A stretch of 49,553 nucleotides of DNA from JBKJZO01 sp046715235 (lineage in GTDB: Bacteria > Actinomycetota > Actinomycetes > BP-191), in NCBI GenBank assembly GCA_046715235.1, contig JBKJZO010000019.1:1-49553 (forward strand). Direction: 5' to 3'. Each line of letters begins with the position of its first letter. Within the stretch, counting starts at the first letter, position 1. Shown piece after piece: positions 33,713 to 42,158 of the stretch. A model generated the notes under the pieces. The model did no database searches. It was not told where the DNA came from and saw only the letters and a program-made list of their open reading frames with translations. The position numbers were made by a program, and so were the translations under genes.

Positions 33713-33865
33713 CGCCAACCCGTCAGGTCGCCTCACGGCGGTGTGTCGCTCGGAGCGACTGTTTTGGGACCGGGGGCCATGAATCGGGTCGGCGATCTAG
33801 TTAACCGCAGCTGAGCGCGGCCTGTTCCTCTATCGGCATCTCAGGTCGCCTTCCTAACGGTCAAG

Positions 33866-33871
33866 TAGCGT
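33866..33871 (+). promoter_or_regulatory. -10 hexamer of a likely leaderless promoter for the SRAP gene
   Basis: TAGCGT lies 7 nt before the ATG; no ribosome site is visible. Confidence 0.5.
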
Positions 33872-33878
33872 CTTCGCC

Positions 33879-34589
33879 ATGTGCGGCCGCTACGTCTCCG
33901 CGACTCCGCCCGACCTGCTGATCCGAATCTTCAACGCGTCCGCGGACGACACGCTGGAGCTCACGCCCTCGCATAACGTCGCCCCGACGATGCCGGTCCC
34001 CGTCGTTGTCGTCGGCGGCACCGATCGCGTGCTGAAGGTCATGCGCTGGGGCCTGGTTCCGCCGTGGGCGGCAGATCTTTCGGTCGGCTCGCGCATGATC
34101 AACGCGCGCCGGGAGTCCTTGGGCGACAAGGCGGCGTTCCGGCCGGCATTGGCGCGGCGGCGCGCAATCCTGCCTGCGGATGCCTACTACGAGTGGCATG
34201 TCGCGCACCCGGGTGCGCCGAAGCAGCCGTACGCGATCACCTCAGAGGACGGCGGGCCGCTCGCGTTCGCCGGGCTCTGGGAGTCCTGGCACCGTCCGGA
34301 CCAGACGCGCGTGCTCAGCGCCACTATCGTCACGACATCGTCCGCCGGATCGATCGCCCACCTGCACGACCGGATGCCCGTGGTCCTGCCTCCGCAGCTG
34401 TGGGACGAATGGCTCGATGCCGACACCGACACCGCCGCGGCGCTGAGCCTGCTCGACGCCGTACCCGTGCCACGGTTGCGAGCTCATCCCGTGAGTTCCC
34501 GCGTGAACGACGTACGCGTGGACGATGCGGACCTGCTCACGCAGGTTGCGCCGCTGCCCGTGCACGAGCAGCTGGACCTACTCGCCTAA
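33879..34589 (+). CDS. yedK: SRAP/HMCES family DNA-protein crosslink protein (YedK-like)
   Basis: 236 residues, full length. The protein joins its N-terminal Cys2 (after Met removal) to abasic sites in single-stranded DNA by a thiazolidine bond, shielding them. The family's key residues are present: Cys2 in MCGRYV, Asn75 in RMINARRES, Glu105 in YYEWHV, and His162 in LHDRMPVVL. The conserved MRWGLVPPWA and NVAPT motifs are also visible. The name SOS response-associated peptidase reflects older annotation. It stands alone with a promoter-like hexamer just before the start and a palindrome further upstream. Confidence 0.94.
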   Translation: MCGRYVSATPPDLLIRIFNASADDTLELTPSHNVAPTMPVPVVVVGGTDRVLKVMRWGLVPPWAADLSVGSRMINARRESLGDKAAFRPALARRRAILPADAYYEWHVAHPGAPKQPYAITSEDGGPLAFAGLWESWHRPDQTRVLSATIVTTSSAGSIAHLHDRMPVVLPPQLWDEWLDADTDTAAALSLLDAVPVPRLRAHPVSSRVNDVRVDDADLLTQVAPLPVHEQLDLLA

Positions 34590-34746
34590 GGCGAGGAACC
34601 TGGGCGACGGAAACACGTGACCCTCACGTGACAAGCGCCACTCAGACCTCACCTATCGCGCGGGGGCGAGCCGCCCGTCGTACAGTCGGAGGACACCTGC
34701 TCGTCCGTTCGGTCTGCTTCCTGTCGTCCATCGAAGGGTCTTGCCC

Positions 34747-36018
34747 GTGCTGCGTAGCCGATTCATGTCCACCCGTCGCGTCGCCGCCTGCGTGGCCGCC
34801 TCAGCGCTCGTGCTCGGGGCAGTAGCCGCCGGCGCAACGCCGGCCAGCGCAGCACCCGCCCCGATCGGCCCGGGCCTGTTCGGACTGCACGTCGGCAATC
34901 CCGTCGACAACTGGCCGACCGTCCCGTTCGGCACCATCCGTATCTGGGACAGCGGCGTGCACTGGGCGGCCCTGCAGCCGACGCCGACCACGTGGGACTT
35001 CACCAAGCTCGACGCGCAGGTGGAGCGGGCCATCGCCGGCAAGAAGGACATCGTGATGGTCCTCGGGATCACGCCCCGGTGGGCTTCCAAGCGTCCCAAT
35101 GAGGCGGGCAACTACGGCGTCGGTACGGCGGCCGAGCCCAAGGACATCCGTACCTGGACGGCGTACGTGCGCAAGCTCGCGATTCGCTACAAGGGCAAGA
35201 TCAACAAGTGGGAGCTCTACAACGAGCCCAACGCCGTACTGAACTTCAGTGGCAAGCCGATCGACATGGTGCGGATGGCTCAGCAGGCGTGGGGGCAGCT
35301 CAAGAGCGTCAGCCGGTCCAACGTGGTCATCTCGCCCGGAATCGTGACCCGCACGCTCAACAGCCCGAAGTGGCTCGACGAGTACCTCCGCCTCGGCGGC
35401 GGGCGCTACGCCAACGTCATCGCGGCGCACTTCTACGTCAAGGCCAAGGAGCGGCCTGAGGACACGATCCGTTACCTGGCGGTCGTCCGCAAGATCCTCA
35501 AGGACCGCCGACTTTCTCACCTGCCGCTGTGGAACACCGAGTCGAGCTACGGGCGCTACAACCCGACCGACCGGGCGACGCACGAGGTCTACGCCGGCTC
35601 GACGTCGATGGCGTACGTCGCGCGCACCTACGTGCTGATGGCCTCCGGCGGCGTCGCCCGCTCGTACTGGTACGGCTGGGACCACCGCAACTACACCGGG
35701 CTCTACCTCACGACCAACGGCAGCACGGCCGGACCGGCCGGAAAGGCGTACGGCGTGACGTACGGCTGGCTGGTCGGCAAGCAGATGCTCGGTTGCACCC
35801 GCATCGCGAGCGGCGCGTTGGCCGGTGGGTTCTCGTGCGCTCTGCGGCGAGGGGGGACGCAGATCCGCATCCTGTGGCATCCCGACCGGACCCGCCCGAT
35901 GCGCATTCCAGCCGGCTACCGCGCGCTTCACCGCCTCGACGGCAGCAAGCAGAGCGTACGCACCGGAACGGTGTTCAACGTCGGCCCGACGCCGGTCTAC
36001 ATCACCACGGCGCCGTAG
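34747..36018 (+). CDS. secreted clan-A glycoside hydrolase-like protein
   Basis: 423 residues from a GTG that sits 8 nt after GAAGGG; a TTG two codons earlier and an ATG six codons later are alternatives. The signal peptide (AACVAASALVLGAVAAG, cleavage after ASAAPA) predicts export. The mature part looks like a TIM-barrel retaining glycosidase of the GH5/GH39 sort: RIWDSGVHWAALQP, acid/base candidate Glu160 in KWELYNEPN, and nucleophile candidate Glu265 in LWNTESSYG. A small beta-domain closes the C-terminus. Substrate cannot be told; cell-wall or plant-type polysaccharides are both possible. The gene converges with the delta-60 protein. Confidence 0.8.
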   Translation: MLRSRFMSTRRVAACVAASALVLGAVAAGATPASAAPAPIGPGLFGLHVGNPVDNWPTVPFGTIRIWDSGVHWAALQPTPTTWDFTKLDAQVERAIAGKKDIVMVLGITPRWASKRPNEAGNYGVGTAAEPKDIRTWTAYVRKLAIRYKGKINKWELYNEPNAVLNFSGKPIDMVRMAQQAWGQLKSVSRSNVVISPGIVTRTLNSPKWLDEYLRLGGGRYANVIAAHFYVKAKERPEDTIRYLAVVRKILKDRRLSHLPLWNTESSYGRYNPTDRATHEVYAGSTSMAYVARTYVLMASGGVARSYWYGWDHRNYTGLYLTTNGSTAGPAGKAYGVTYGWLVGKQMLGCTRIASGALAGGFSCALRRGGTQIRILWHPDRTRPMRIPAGYRALHRLDGSKQSVRTGTVFNVGPTPVYITTAP

Positions 36019-36031
36019 CCGTGCGCGGCTA
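36016..36031. terminator. shared short hairpin between convergent genes
   Basis: TAGCCG-TGCG-CGGCTA is a perfect 6-bp stem with a 4-nt loop. The first arm starts with the stop codon of the glycosidase-like gene and the second arm ends with the complement of the stop of the opposing gene. No T-run follows, so termination strength is uncertain. Confidence 0.4.
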
Positions 36032-38521
36032 GGTGCCGGTGAGAACGCGCGCGGGACTCGTCGCCGCGAGGTTCGCCTGCGTGGGTGCGACGCGCGTTCG
36101 GTACTTGACGGCCCGGCGTGCTGAGGCGCGGATGGTGAACGCGTAGCTGCCGGCGCTGTTGGTCCTGGTGCTGGTGATGTTGCGCCAGGTACGGCCGTCG
36201 AGCCGCTGCAGTATGACGACGACCCCGCGCGTTGCCGGAGCAACAACTCCGCGCATCGTCACCACGGTGCCCCGGTGCGCGCGGGCCGTGCTGAGCGTCG
36301 CGCTCAGTTTCGGCACGACGTTGACGCCCACCGGATCGGAGACCGATCCCAGCCACTCACCGGTTCCGCTGAACCGGAGCGCGAACTCGGTGTTGCTCGT
36401 GGGCCGCACGACCAGTCGCACGAGGCCAGCGCCGCTGGTACGCAGGCTGCGGTAGCCGCGCCAGGTCTTCGCGCCCTTGACCCGGATCAGTACGTCGACG
36501 CGCTGGCCCGCGCGCGGACGGCGCGCGCCGTCGTACAAGACACCCATGAGGGTCGACGGCTGACCGAGCTTGACGGTGGTCGAGGCGGCTCGCAGCCGAG
36601 TCAGATGGCTGCGCAGCAGGGTCGACGCCGATTGGACTGTTCCGCCGGTCGTGGTCAGCGCGCTGATGTGCACGCTGTGGTCGGAGTTGTTCGGTAGGCC
36701 GGTGACGTCGGCCGCGGTCCGTTCGGGGTTCATCGTGATCCGCGTCCGGGCCCCGGGCGAGCTGACGACGACCTGAACGGTGGACGCCACAACGCCGGCG
36801 GGTAGCCGCCACGACAGGCGCGCCGCCCCGAGGCCGTCGGCGCCGGCGTACGGCACCGCGCGCAGGCCGTCGAACGTGGGCGAAACGACCCGCGGAACCG
36901 TGGCCTCGGGCAGCGTGTCGACCGCGGTCACGTAGACCGGCACCGAGTCGGCGCTGGTGCCGAGGGCATTCGTCGCGGTGACGCTGACCGCGTAGGTCGT
37001 TCCGGACGAGAGGCCGCCGATGACACAGCTGGTCGCGGAGAACGCGGCCGAGCAGGATTGGCCGCCGGGAGCGGTGGTGGCGATGAAGCCGGTGAGGGGC
37101 GTGCCGCCGTCGGAGTCCGACATGCCCCACACGACGTTGATGCGGCGATCGCTCAGCGCGGAGGCGGAAACGCCGGTCCTGACTGCCGGTGTGGTCGCGG
37201 TGGCATATCGGGCGAGCCGCGACACTCCGCTCGCGCCACCCGCGACGACCAGCCGCGACTGCCCGTCGACAGCGACGTCGCTGGTCATGGCGTCGCGATC
37301 GGCGGCGACGTCGAAGACATATCCGTCGCCGCGCAAGCCGAACCCGACGTCGGGCGCGCCCGCGGGGTTCAGCCGCAGCAGCGCGAAGCCGAAGTGCTGG
37401 CCGTTGTCGACGGTGCCGGCAACGACGACGCGGTTGGCGGCGTCGACGACGACGGACTCGCCGAACACCTCGTTACCGGCGACGACCGATGCGTGAACGC
37501 CGTCGACGCTGAACGACGTGTCGGGAGCGCCGCCCGCGATGTAGCGCGCAACCGCGACGACCTGCTTGCCGTCAAGCAGTGCCGAGCCCGCGACGACTAC
37601 GCGGTCGCTGCCGTCGAGCGTGACGGACGACGCATTCGACAGCGCACCGACCGAGTAGTCGGCGATGAGGCCGCCCGACCCGAAGGAGCTGTCCGGCGTA
37701 CCGCTCGTGGTGTAGCGAGCGATCCCGAAGCCGGTTCGTGAGCCGTTGTCGACCATGCCTGCGACGACGGCCTTACCTTCGGCGTCGACAACGATCGATG
37801 AGCCCTCCGACCCGACACCCGCCGAGAAGTCCGTGACGAGGCCGGACTCGCCGTATGACGGGTCGGGCGCGCCGGCGGTGGTGTACCGCGCAACGAGGAA
37901 CCCGGTTCGCGACCCGTTGTTGACCTTGCCGGCGAGGAGGATCTTTCCGTCGCTTTGCAGTGCAAGGGAGAGCCCTTGCGAGTCGGTGCCCGCGTCGAAG
38001 TCGACCAGGACGCCGTCTCCGAAGCCGAACGTCGTGTCCGGGGCGCCGGTGTCGGTGAATCGGGCGACGAACACACCTTCGCGCGTGCCGTTCGACGAGA
38101 TGCCGGCGACGAGGATGCGGCCACTCGTGTCGGTCGCCACATCCTGCGCGCGATAGTTCTGCGCGTCGAACCCGATGCTCACGCCGTTGACTCCGAAGCC
38201 CGTGTCGGCTGCGCCGTTGGCGGTGTAGCGGGCGACGAACGCCATGTTGCGGGCGCCGTCGAAGAGGGACCCGGCAACGAGCAGCCGGCCCGACGCGTCG
38301 ATGGTGACCGCCTCGGGCGCCGGCAGGCTTTGCACATTCGGCGGCGGCGCCTCTCCGCGAGTTCCGAAGCTCAAGTCGATCATCCCGTCGACAGTGACCG
38401 CGGCATTCGCCGGCGGTGCGAGCGCATGGACGCCCACGCCGGTGGTCAGCGCAGTCAGTGCCACGGCGGAGATAACCGAGCGGCGGCGAATCGCACACCG
38501 GAAGCGCGAATGGTGAAGCAT
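36029..38521 (-). CDS. secreted delta-60 repeat protein with Fn3 and Ig-like domains (830 aa)
   Basis: The ATG at 38521 follows GGGGGA and begins a signal peptide (AIRRRSVISAVALTALTTGV, then PPANAAV); an ATG seven codons earlier has no ribosome site. About residues 55-430 hold about seven repeats of the delta-60 type, each with a strand-rich GRLLVAG segment and a FVARYTANGAADTGFG close; these likely form a propeller-like structure. About 440-530 is a fibronectin type III domain (NVVWGMSDSDGGTPLTGFIA), then three Ig-like or sandwich domains, two of which include PSTLMGVLYDG and YAFTIRASA. No enzymatic residues. It is exported, and attachment or binding at the cell surface is inferred. Confidence 0.85.
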   Translation of the reverse strand: MLHHSRFRCAIRRRSVISAVALTALTTGVGVHALAPPANAAVTVDGMIDLSFGTRGEAPPPNVQSLPAPEAVTIDASGRLLVAGSLFDGARNMAFVARYTANGAADTGFGVNGVSIGFDAQNYRAQDVATDTSGRILVAGISSNGTREGVFVARFTDTGAPDTTFGFGDGVLVDFDAGTDSQGLSLALQSDGKILLAGKVNNGSRTGFLVARYTTAGAPDPSYGESGLVTDFSAGVGSEGSSIVVDAEGKAVVAGMVDNGSRTGFGIARYTTSGTPDSSFGSGGLIADYSVGALSNASSVTLDGSDRVVVAGSALLDGKQVVAVARYIAGGAPDTSFSVDGVHASVVAGNEVFGESVVVDAANRVVVAGTVDNGQHFGFALLRLNPAGAPDVGFGLRGDGYVFDVAADRDAMTSDVAVDGQSRLVVAGGASGVSRLARYATATTPAVRTGVSASALSDRRINVVWGMSDSDGGTPLTGFIATTAPGGQSCSAAFSATSCVIGGLSSGTTYAVSVTATNALGTSADSVPVYVTAVDTLPEATVPRVVSPTFDGLRAVPYAGADGLGAARLSWRLPAGVVASTVQVVVSSPGARTRITMNPERTAADVTGLPNNSDHSVHISALTTTGGTVQSASTLLRSHLTRLRAASTTVKLGQPSTLMGVLYDGARRPRAGQRVDVLIRVKGAKTWRGYRSLRTSGAGLVRLVVRPTSNTEFALRFSGTGEWLGSVSDPVGVNVVPKLSATLSTARAHRGTVVTMRGVVAPATRGVVVILQRLDGRTWRNITSTRTNSAGSYAFTIRASARRAVKYRTRVAPTQANLAATSPARVLTGT

Positions 38522-38705
38522 CTGGTCCCCCAAGAGCGCCATGCAAATGGCTCGCGCAGCGTACGTGCCAGGGGCTCCCAGCGAAGCGGAACGGAGCTAT
38601 CTCCCGTTATGCCCGGCGAAGTTGTGCACATTTTTCCCCGACCGGTCCACCGGCAGGTGCAGATCGCGCAGGCTGATCCGCATCGTCCGAGACGCGGAGT
38701 GGCCA

Positions 38706-38987
38706 ATGAGGTTCGAGGTCGTGACCGATGATTTGCGGCTGTCGTCAGACGCCGCCGTCCGCGTGCTCGATGCTCTGCGGGCACTGCAGGCGGTTCGTCT
38801 GCTCGACGACGGAGCCGGACTCGTACCCGGCGGTCGGCTCGCGGCGGCCATGGTCGACGTGAGCGACGTCCTCGCTGCGGCAATCCGGCAGGCCGCGTCG
38901 GCCACGGAGCAGGTGGCGCGCCGGCTTGATGCCGCCGCGGTGCAGTACACGCGTTCCGACGCCTTGGCCATGCGCAGCGGGCGCTGA
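38706..38987 (+). CDS. EspC-like small ESX-type helical protein (93 aa)
   Basis: 93 residues from ATG at 38706. The frame is open further upstream, but that part has no coding look. It is all-helical with a loop near VPGGRLAAAMVD and ends in VQYTRSDALAMRSGR, recalling the EspC family of small type VII (ESX) substrates, whose C-terminal helix carries a YxxxD/E export signal; here the tail has YTRSD. It sits 1 bp before the DUF1023 hydrolase gene, and WXG100-like proteins of this type are commonly paired with a larger effector. No ESX secretion genes lie in the window, so export would need machinery elsewhere. Confidence 0.6.
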   Translation: MRFEVVTDDLRLSSDAAVRVLDALRALQAVRLLDDGAGLVPGGRLAAAMVDVSDVLAAAIRQAASATEQVARRLDAAAVQYTRSDALAMRSGR

Positions 38988-38988
38988 C

Positions 38989-40683
38989 ATGGCTATCACG
39001 ATCGAGAGGTTGCTCGCGTGGGATCTGGACGGGCTGCGGGTGAACGGGCGCGCGATTCGCGCCGATGCCGACACCGTTCGCGCGCTCGCGACGAGCCTGG
39101 CCGATCCGGCACGCCGGTGGCGCGGGAGGGCAGCGCTCGCTGCCGCGGACACCGACGCCCGCCTTCGCGAGGAGCTGACGCGGCTGGGTGACTCGCTGAT
39201 GCTTGCCGGCGCGACCCTCGCCGCCGCGGCAGCCGCTCTCGAGCTGGTGCAAGGCTCGGCGATGCGTGCGCGCGACTACGCAGCGCAGCACTCGCTGACC
39301 GTTTACCCCGACGGCCGGGTCGTCGTTCCGCCCATCCTCACCAATCCCAACCCCGCGCCCGACAGCCCCGCCCTCCTCCGTTATTCGGAGCAGCTGAGGG
39401 TGGCCGAGCATGCGAGCGCGTTGGCGCGTGCCGCGCTCGACGCGGCTGAAGAAGCCGACGCAGAGGCGGCGGTGGCCATCGCTGACGCGGGTGCACAGTC
39501 GCGGCGACTTTCGTTTCTCACCGAGTTCGGGATGCCGGCCAGTTGGCTCGGCGCGATGGAGCGCGTGCTCCGCATGACGACGGCAGCGACTGTCATCTCG
39601 CAGCTCAGTCGCCGCAACCTGCCTGACGCGGGCGCCCCTGTGGCCGACGTCGCAGCATGGTGGTCGACGCTGTCGGCTGACGAGAGGAAACGGCTGGTCG
39701 CGGCATTCCCTGACCACCTGGGGGGTCTCGAAGGCATTCCGGCAGCAGCGAGGCATGCCGCCAATTCGGCTGTCTTGCACAGGGAGCTGCAGGTCGCGCG
39801 CCTTGCGGTCGAGAACGCGGGGCCAACGTGGGTCGCGGGCTACTCGTTCAACTCAGGGTCGGCCAACCGCCTCGCGATGCTGGAGGCCGTACGCCGGCAG
39901 CTCGCCGCGGATCCCTCACGCCGGCTTCTTGTCCTCGACCCGCGCGGCGCCGGTCTCGCTGCGGTTGCCGTCGGTGACGTCGACACCGCAGACCACGTCG
40001 CGGTCCTAGTCCCAGGACTCGAGCAGGACGTCAAGGAAGACCTCGACAACGTGGTGTGGAACGCCGAGCGGCTGCAGCGGACCGCCGACGCGTGGACTGG
40101 TCGCATCGCGCCGGGCGAGAAGGTCGCGGCGGTCGCCTGGCTCGGCTACCGCACACCGACTGTTCTGACCGTGGCTTCTCCAATCAAGGCCCTGCGTGGG
40201 GCGCCGAAGCTCGACGGTTTTGTCCGAGGAGTTGACGCCTCACGCGAGGCCGCTCGCGTGTTCGACGGCGGCCGGCCCGGCGCGCACCTGACGGTGGTGG
40301 GTCATTCCTACGGCTCGCTGACCGCCGGGTTGAGCGTTCGGCGCGCCACGCCGGTCGACGACTTGGTCTTCATCGGGAGCCCGGGGGTTGGGTCGTGGAG
40401 CACTTCGGCGCTGTCGGTGCCCGCCGGACATGTGTACGTCGGCAAGGCGGCACGCGACACTGTGACCTACACCGAGTGGTTCGGTCCTGACCCCGCTACC
40501 TGTGGCTTCGGCACTTCCCGGTTTCAGACCGACGGCGGGCTCGACTCGCTGACGGGCCAGGAGCTCACCGGCTCGCACGGGCACAGCGAATATTTCGAGA
40601 TGCACAGCGAATCGGTGCGCAACATCGCGTTGATCGCCATCGATCGCCCCCAGGAGGTCACCCGGGCGCGGTGCGTCTGGTAG
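38989..40683 (+). CDS. DUF1023 alpha/beta hydrolase with WXG-like helical N-terminus (564 aa)
   Basis: About residues 1-200 are helical and WXG/LXG-like (WDLDGLRVNGRAIRADADTV, long Ala-rich helices), followed by a helical link and then an alpha/beta hydrolase of the DUF1023 type from about residue 290 (GPTWVAGYS; RRLLVLDPRGAG). The nucleophile elbow is VVGHSYGS with Ser440; a later FIGSPGVGS and TGSHGHSEYF with candidate catalytic His near the end complete the picture. The start lies 1 bp after the stop of the EspC-like gene, so the two are translationally linked. Substrate unknown; lipid or ester hydrolysis is expected from the fold. Export through a type VII system is inference from the partner. 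Confidence 0.82.
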   Translation: MAITIERLLAWDLDGLRVNGRAIRADADTVRALATSLADPARRWRGRAALAAADTDARLREELTRLGDSLMLAGATLAAAAAALELVQGSAMRARDYAAQHSLTVYPDGRVVVPPILTNPNPAPDSPALLRYSEQLRVAEHASALARAALDAAEEADAEAAVAIADAGAQSRRLSFLTEFGMPASWLGAMERVLRMTTAATVISQLSRRNLPDAGAPVADVAAWWSTLSADERKRLVAAFPDHLGGLEGIPAAARHAANSAVLHRELQVARLAVENAGPTWVAGYSFNSGSANRLAMLEAVRRQLAADPSRRLLVLDPRGAGLAAVAVGDVDTADHVAVLVPGLEQDVKEDLDNVVWNAERLQRTADAWTGRIAPGEKVAAVAWLGYRTPTVLTVASPIKALRGAPKLDGFVRGVDASREAARVFDGGRPGAHLTVVGHSYGSLTAGLSVRRATPVDDLVFIGSPGVGSWSTSALSVPAGHVYVGKAARDTVTYTEWFGPDPATCGFGTSRFQTDGGLDSLTGQELTGSHGHSEYFEMHSESVRNIALIAIDRPQEVTRARCVW

Positions 40684-40693
40684 GGCGCCCTCA

Positions 40694-41182
40694 TCATGTG
40701 AGGAAAACCCAGACGGCCCACGTCGCGACCATCGCGACACCGCACGCGGCTTCGACGAGCACCCCGAGCCCGAAACCTTTCATGGCTGTCAGCGTGACGC
40801 GCCATGCGGCTGACCAGTCGCGCAGGCGGGCGCGCTCGGCCAGCAGCAGTCCCGCTATCGCGCCAGGAATGAAGCCGACGACGGGTAGCACGAACATGCC
40901 GACCACCCCGCCGGCCACGGCAGCGAGCAGTGATGACCGCGGGGCGCCGCCGCGCGCAGCTGACCGTCGCGCCAGCACGACCGAGACCAGGCTGCCCGCA
41001 ACGAAGAGCCCGCTGATGACGACCATCGCGGCGGCGCCGACGACCCCGAATCCCTCGACGATGCCGTAGAAGATCGCCGCGCCGAGGATCAGCAGCAGCC
41101 CGGGGAGCACTGGAATCAGCGTGCCCACAAGCCCGACCGCCATCGCGACCGCGACGATCAGCGTCGTCGCGGTCGATGTCAT
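40694..41182 (-). CDS. DUF456 family membrane protein
   Basis: 162 residues, with about four hydrophobic segments and the family's Gly-rich signature: GLVGTLIPVLPGLLLILGAA at the start and VVGFIPGAIAGLLLAERAR in the middle, followed by AWRVTLTAMKGFGLGVLVE. Function is unknown for the family. The ATG lacks a ribosome site but has TATCGT 6 nt upstream on the minus strand. It converges with the DUF1023 gene and diverges from the precorrin-2 dehydrogenase gene. Confidence 0.87.
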   Translation of the reverse strand: MTSTATTLIVAVAMAVGLVGTLIPVLPGLLLILGAAIFYGIVEGFGVVGAAAMVVISGLFVAGSLVSVVLARRSAARGGAPRSSLLAAVAGGVVGMFVLPVVGFIPGAIAGLLLAERARLRDWSAAWRVTLTAMKGFGLGVLVEAACGVAMVATWAVWVFLT

Positions 41183-41188
41183 GGCTGC

Positions 41189-41194
41189 ACGATA
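41189..41194 (-). promoter_or_regulatory. -10 hexamer of a likely leaderless promoter for the DUF456 gene
   Basis: TATCGT on the minus strand, 6 nt before the ATG; no ribosome site. Confidence 0.45.
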
Positions 41195-41239
41195 GCCGCG
41201 GTCTGCCCTGGCCATCGGTCCATGCGGCACACTCCGGTC

Positions 41240-41728
41240 ATGACCAAGGCGACGAGCGGCTACCCGCTGCTGTTGCATCTCGCCGGCCGCCGCGCAGTCG
41301 TGGTCGGGGCCGGCATTGTGGCGACCCGCCGCGCGACCGCGCTCGTGGCCGCCGGCGCCGACGTCACCGTCATCGCGCCCGACGGCACGGAGGCGATGGC
41401 TGCGCTCGCGCTCACGTGGCAGCGCCGAGCGTACGCCGAGGGCGACCTCGCCGGCGCATGGCTCGTGCACGCCGCGACCGACGATCCAGCCGTCAACGCC
41501 GCCGTCGCCGCGGAGGCGCAGCGCTCCGGCATCTGGTGCGTGCGCGCCGACGATGCCGCCGCGAGCGCGGTGTGGGTGCCAGCCGTCGTACGAACTGACG
41601 ACCTGATCGTCGCGATCAACGCCGGCGGGGATCCGCGGCGCGCACGGGCGGTGCGCGACGCCGTACAGGAGAGCCTCCCCGCGATCCTGGCAGCGGCCGA
41701 AGCGCACGCGGCCGGTCGCGTTGACTGA
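41240..41728 (+). CDS. precorrin-2 dehydrogenase-like protein (CysG N-terminal/Met8 type)
   Basis: 162 residues, shorter than the usual 200 or more. A Rossmann nucleotide site, AVVVGAGIVATRRATALVAAG, is followed by VTVIAPDG, then LVHAATDDPAVNAAVAAEA and AVWVPAVVRTDDLIVAINAGG, the standard order in precorrin-2 dehydrogenase/sirohydrochlorin ferrochelatase. It would oxidise precorrin-2 to sirohydrochlorin using NAD+, feeding siroheme or, after cobalt insertion, cobalamin. The C-terminal helical ferrochelatase part is reduced, so chelation may need another protein. I took ATG at 41240; an ATG six codons earlier is possible. The cobalamin riboswitch begins just downstream and controls the next genes, not this one. 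Confidence 0.82.
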   Translation: MTKATSGYPLLLHLAGRRAVVVGAGIVATRRATALVAAGADVTVIAPDGTEAMAALALTWQRRAYAEGDLAGAWLVHAATDDPAVNAAVAAEAQRSGIWCVRADDAAASAVWVPAVVRTDDLIVAINAGGDPRRARAVRDAVQESLPAILAAAEAHAAGRVD

Positions 41729-41747
41729 GGCCGACCGCAGGTGATGG

Positions 41748-41910
41748 AGTGCGCACCAGCTAGGGCACGACAAGCGCAACTGAGGAAGCCGGTGCAAATC
41801 CGGCGCGGTCCCGCCACTGTCACCGGGGAGCGACCTCCACGCACGGGCCACGGCCCTTCGGGGTTGGAAGGCCGGAGGAAGCGTCGATCCGGGAGCCAGG
41901 ACACTCGTGC
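41748..41910 (+). promoter_or_regulatory. cobalamin (B12) riboswitch aptamer
   Basis: The conserved core is plainly visible: GAGGAAGCCGGTGCAAATCC (41783 onward, containing the B12-box region), then GGTCCCGCCACTGTCACCGG, and near the end GGGAGCCAGGACACTC. This is the class that binds adenosylcobalamin or methylcobalamin and represses downstream genes. It lies just upstream of cbtB, in the same direction. The borders are approximate. Confidence 0.93.
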
Positions 41911-41926
41911 GTGCGTCATCTTCGAC

Positions 41927-41949
41927 CGGGGCGCGTGAACCCCGTAGGG
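41927..41949 (+). promoter_or_regulatory. likely expression platform of the riboswitch
   Basis: CGGGG (41927-41931) can pair with CCCCG (41940-41944); the same CCCC could instead pair with the GGG of the cbtB ribosome site (AGGGAGCAGGG). This competition is what a translational switch needs. No T-run follows, so transcription termination is less likely. Confidence 0.5.
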
Positions 41950-41956
41950 AGCAGGG

Positions 41957-42154
41957 ATGAGCACACTCGTACTTCGGACGAGGCAGCTGCCGAGGGCAGT
42001 GCTGCTGGCCGCGACGATCCTGTTCGCGCTGCTGGCAGTCTTCGTCGTCGCGTTCGACCAGAGCTATGCGCTCAGCGGAGCGGCCGAGGCCGGAAACGTC
42101 GTCCACGAGTTCTTCCACGACGCCCGGCACCTGCTCGGCGTTCCGTGTCACTGA
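41957..42154 (+). CDS. cbtB: cobalt transporter subunit CbtB
   Basis: 65 residues, the small size usual for CbtB. One membrane helix (AVLLAATILFALLAVFVVAF) is followed by an outer tail with a dense metal-binding pattern, HEFFHDARHLLGVPCH, which has four His and one Cys. The family is found under B12 riboswitches and is thought to form a cobalt uptake system with CbtA. The ATG has a good GGGAGCAGGG site, masked by the riboswitch when B12 is bound. cbtA begins 4 bp after the stop. Confidence 0.92.
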   Translation: MSTLVLRTRQLPRAVLLAATILFALLAVFVVAFDQSYALSGAAEAGNVVHEFFHDARHLLGVPCH

Positions 42155-42158
42155 GGCC

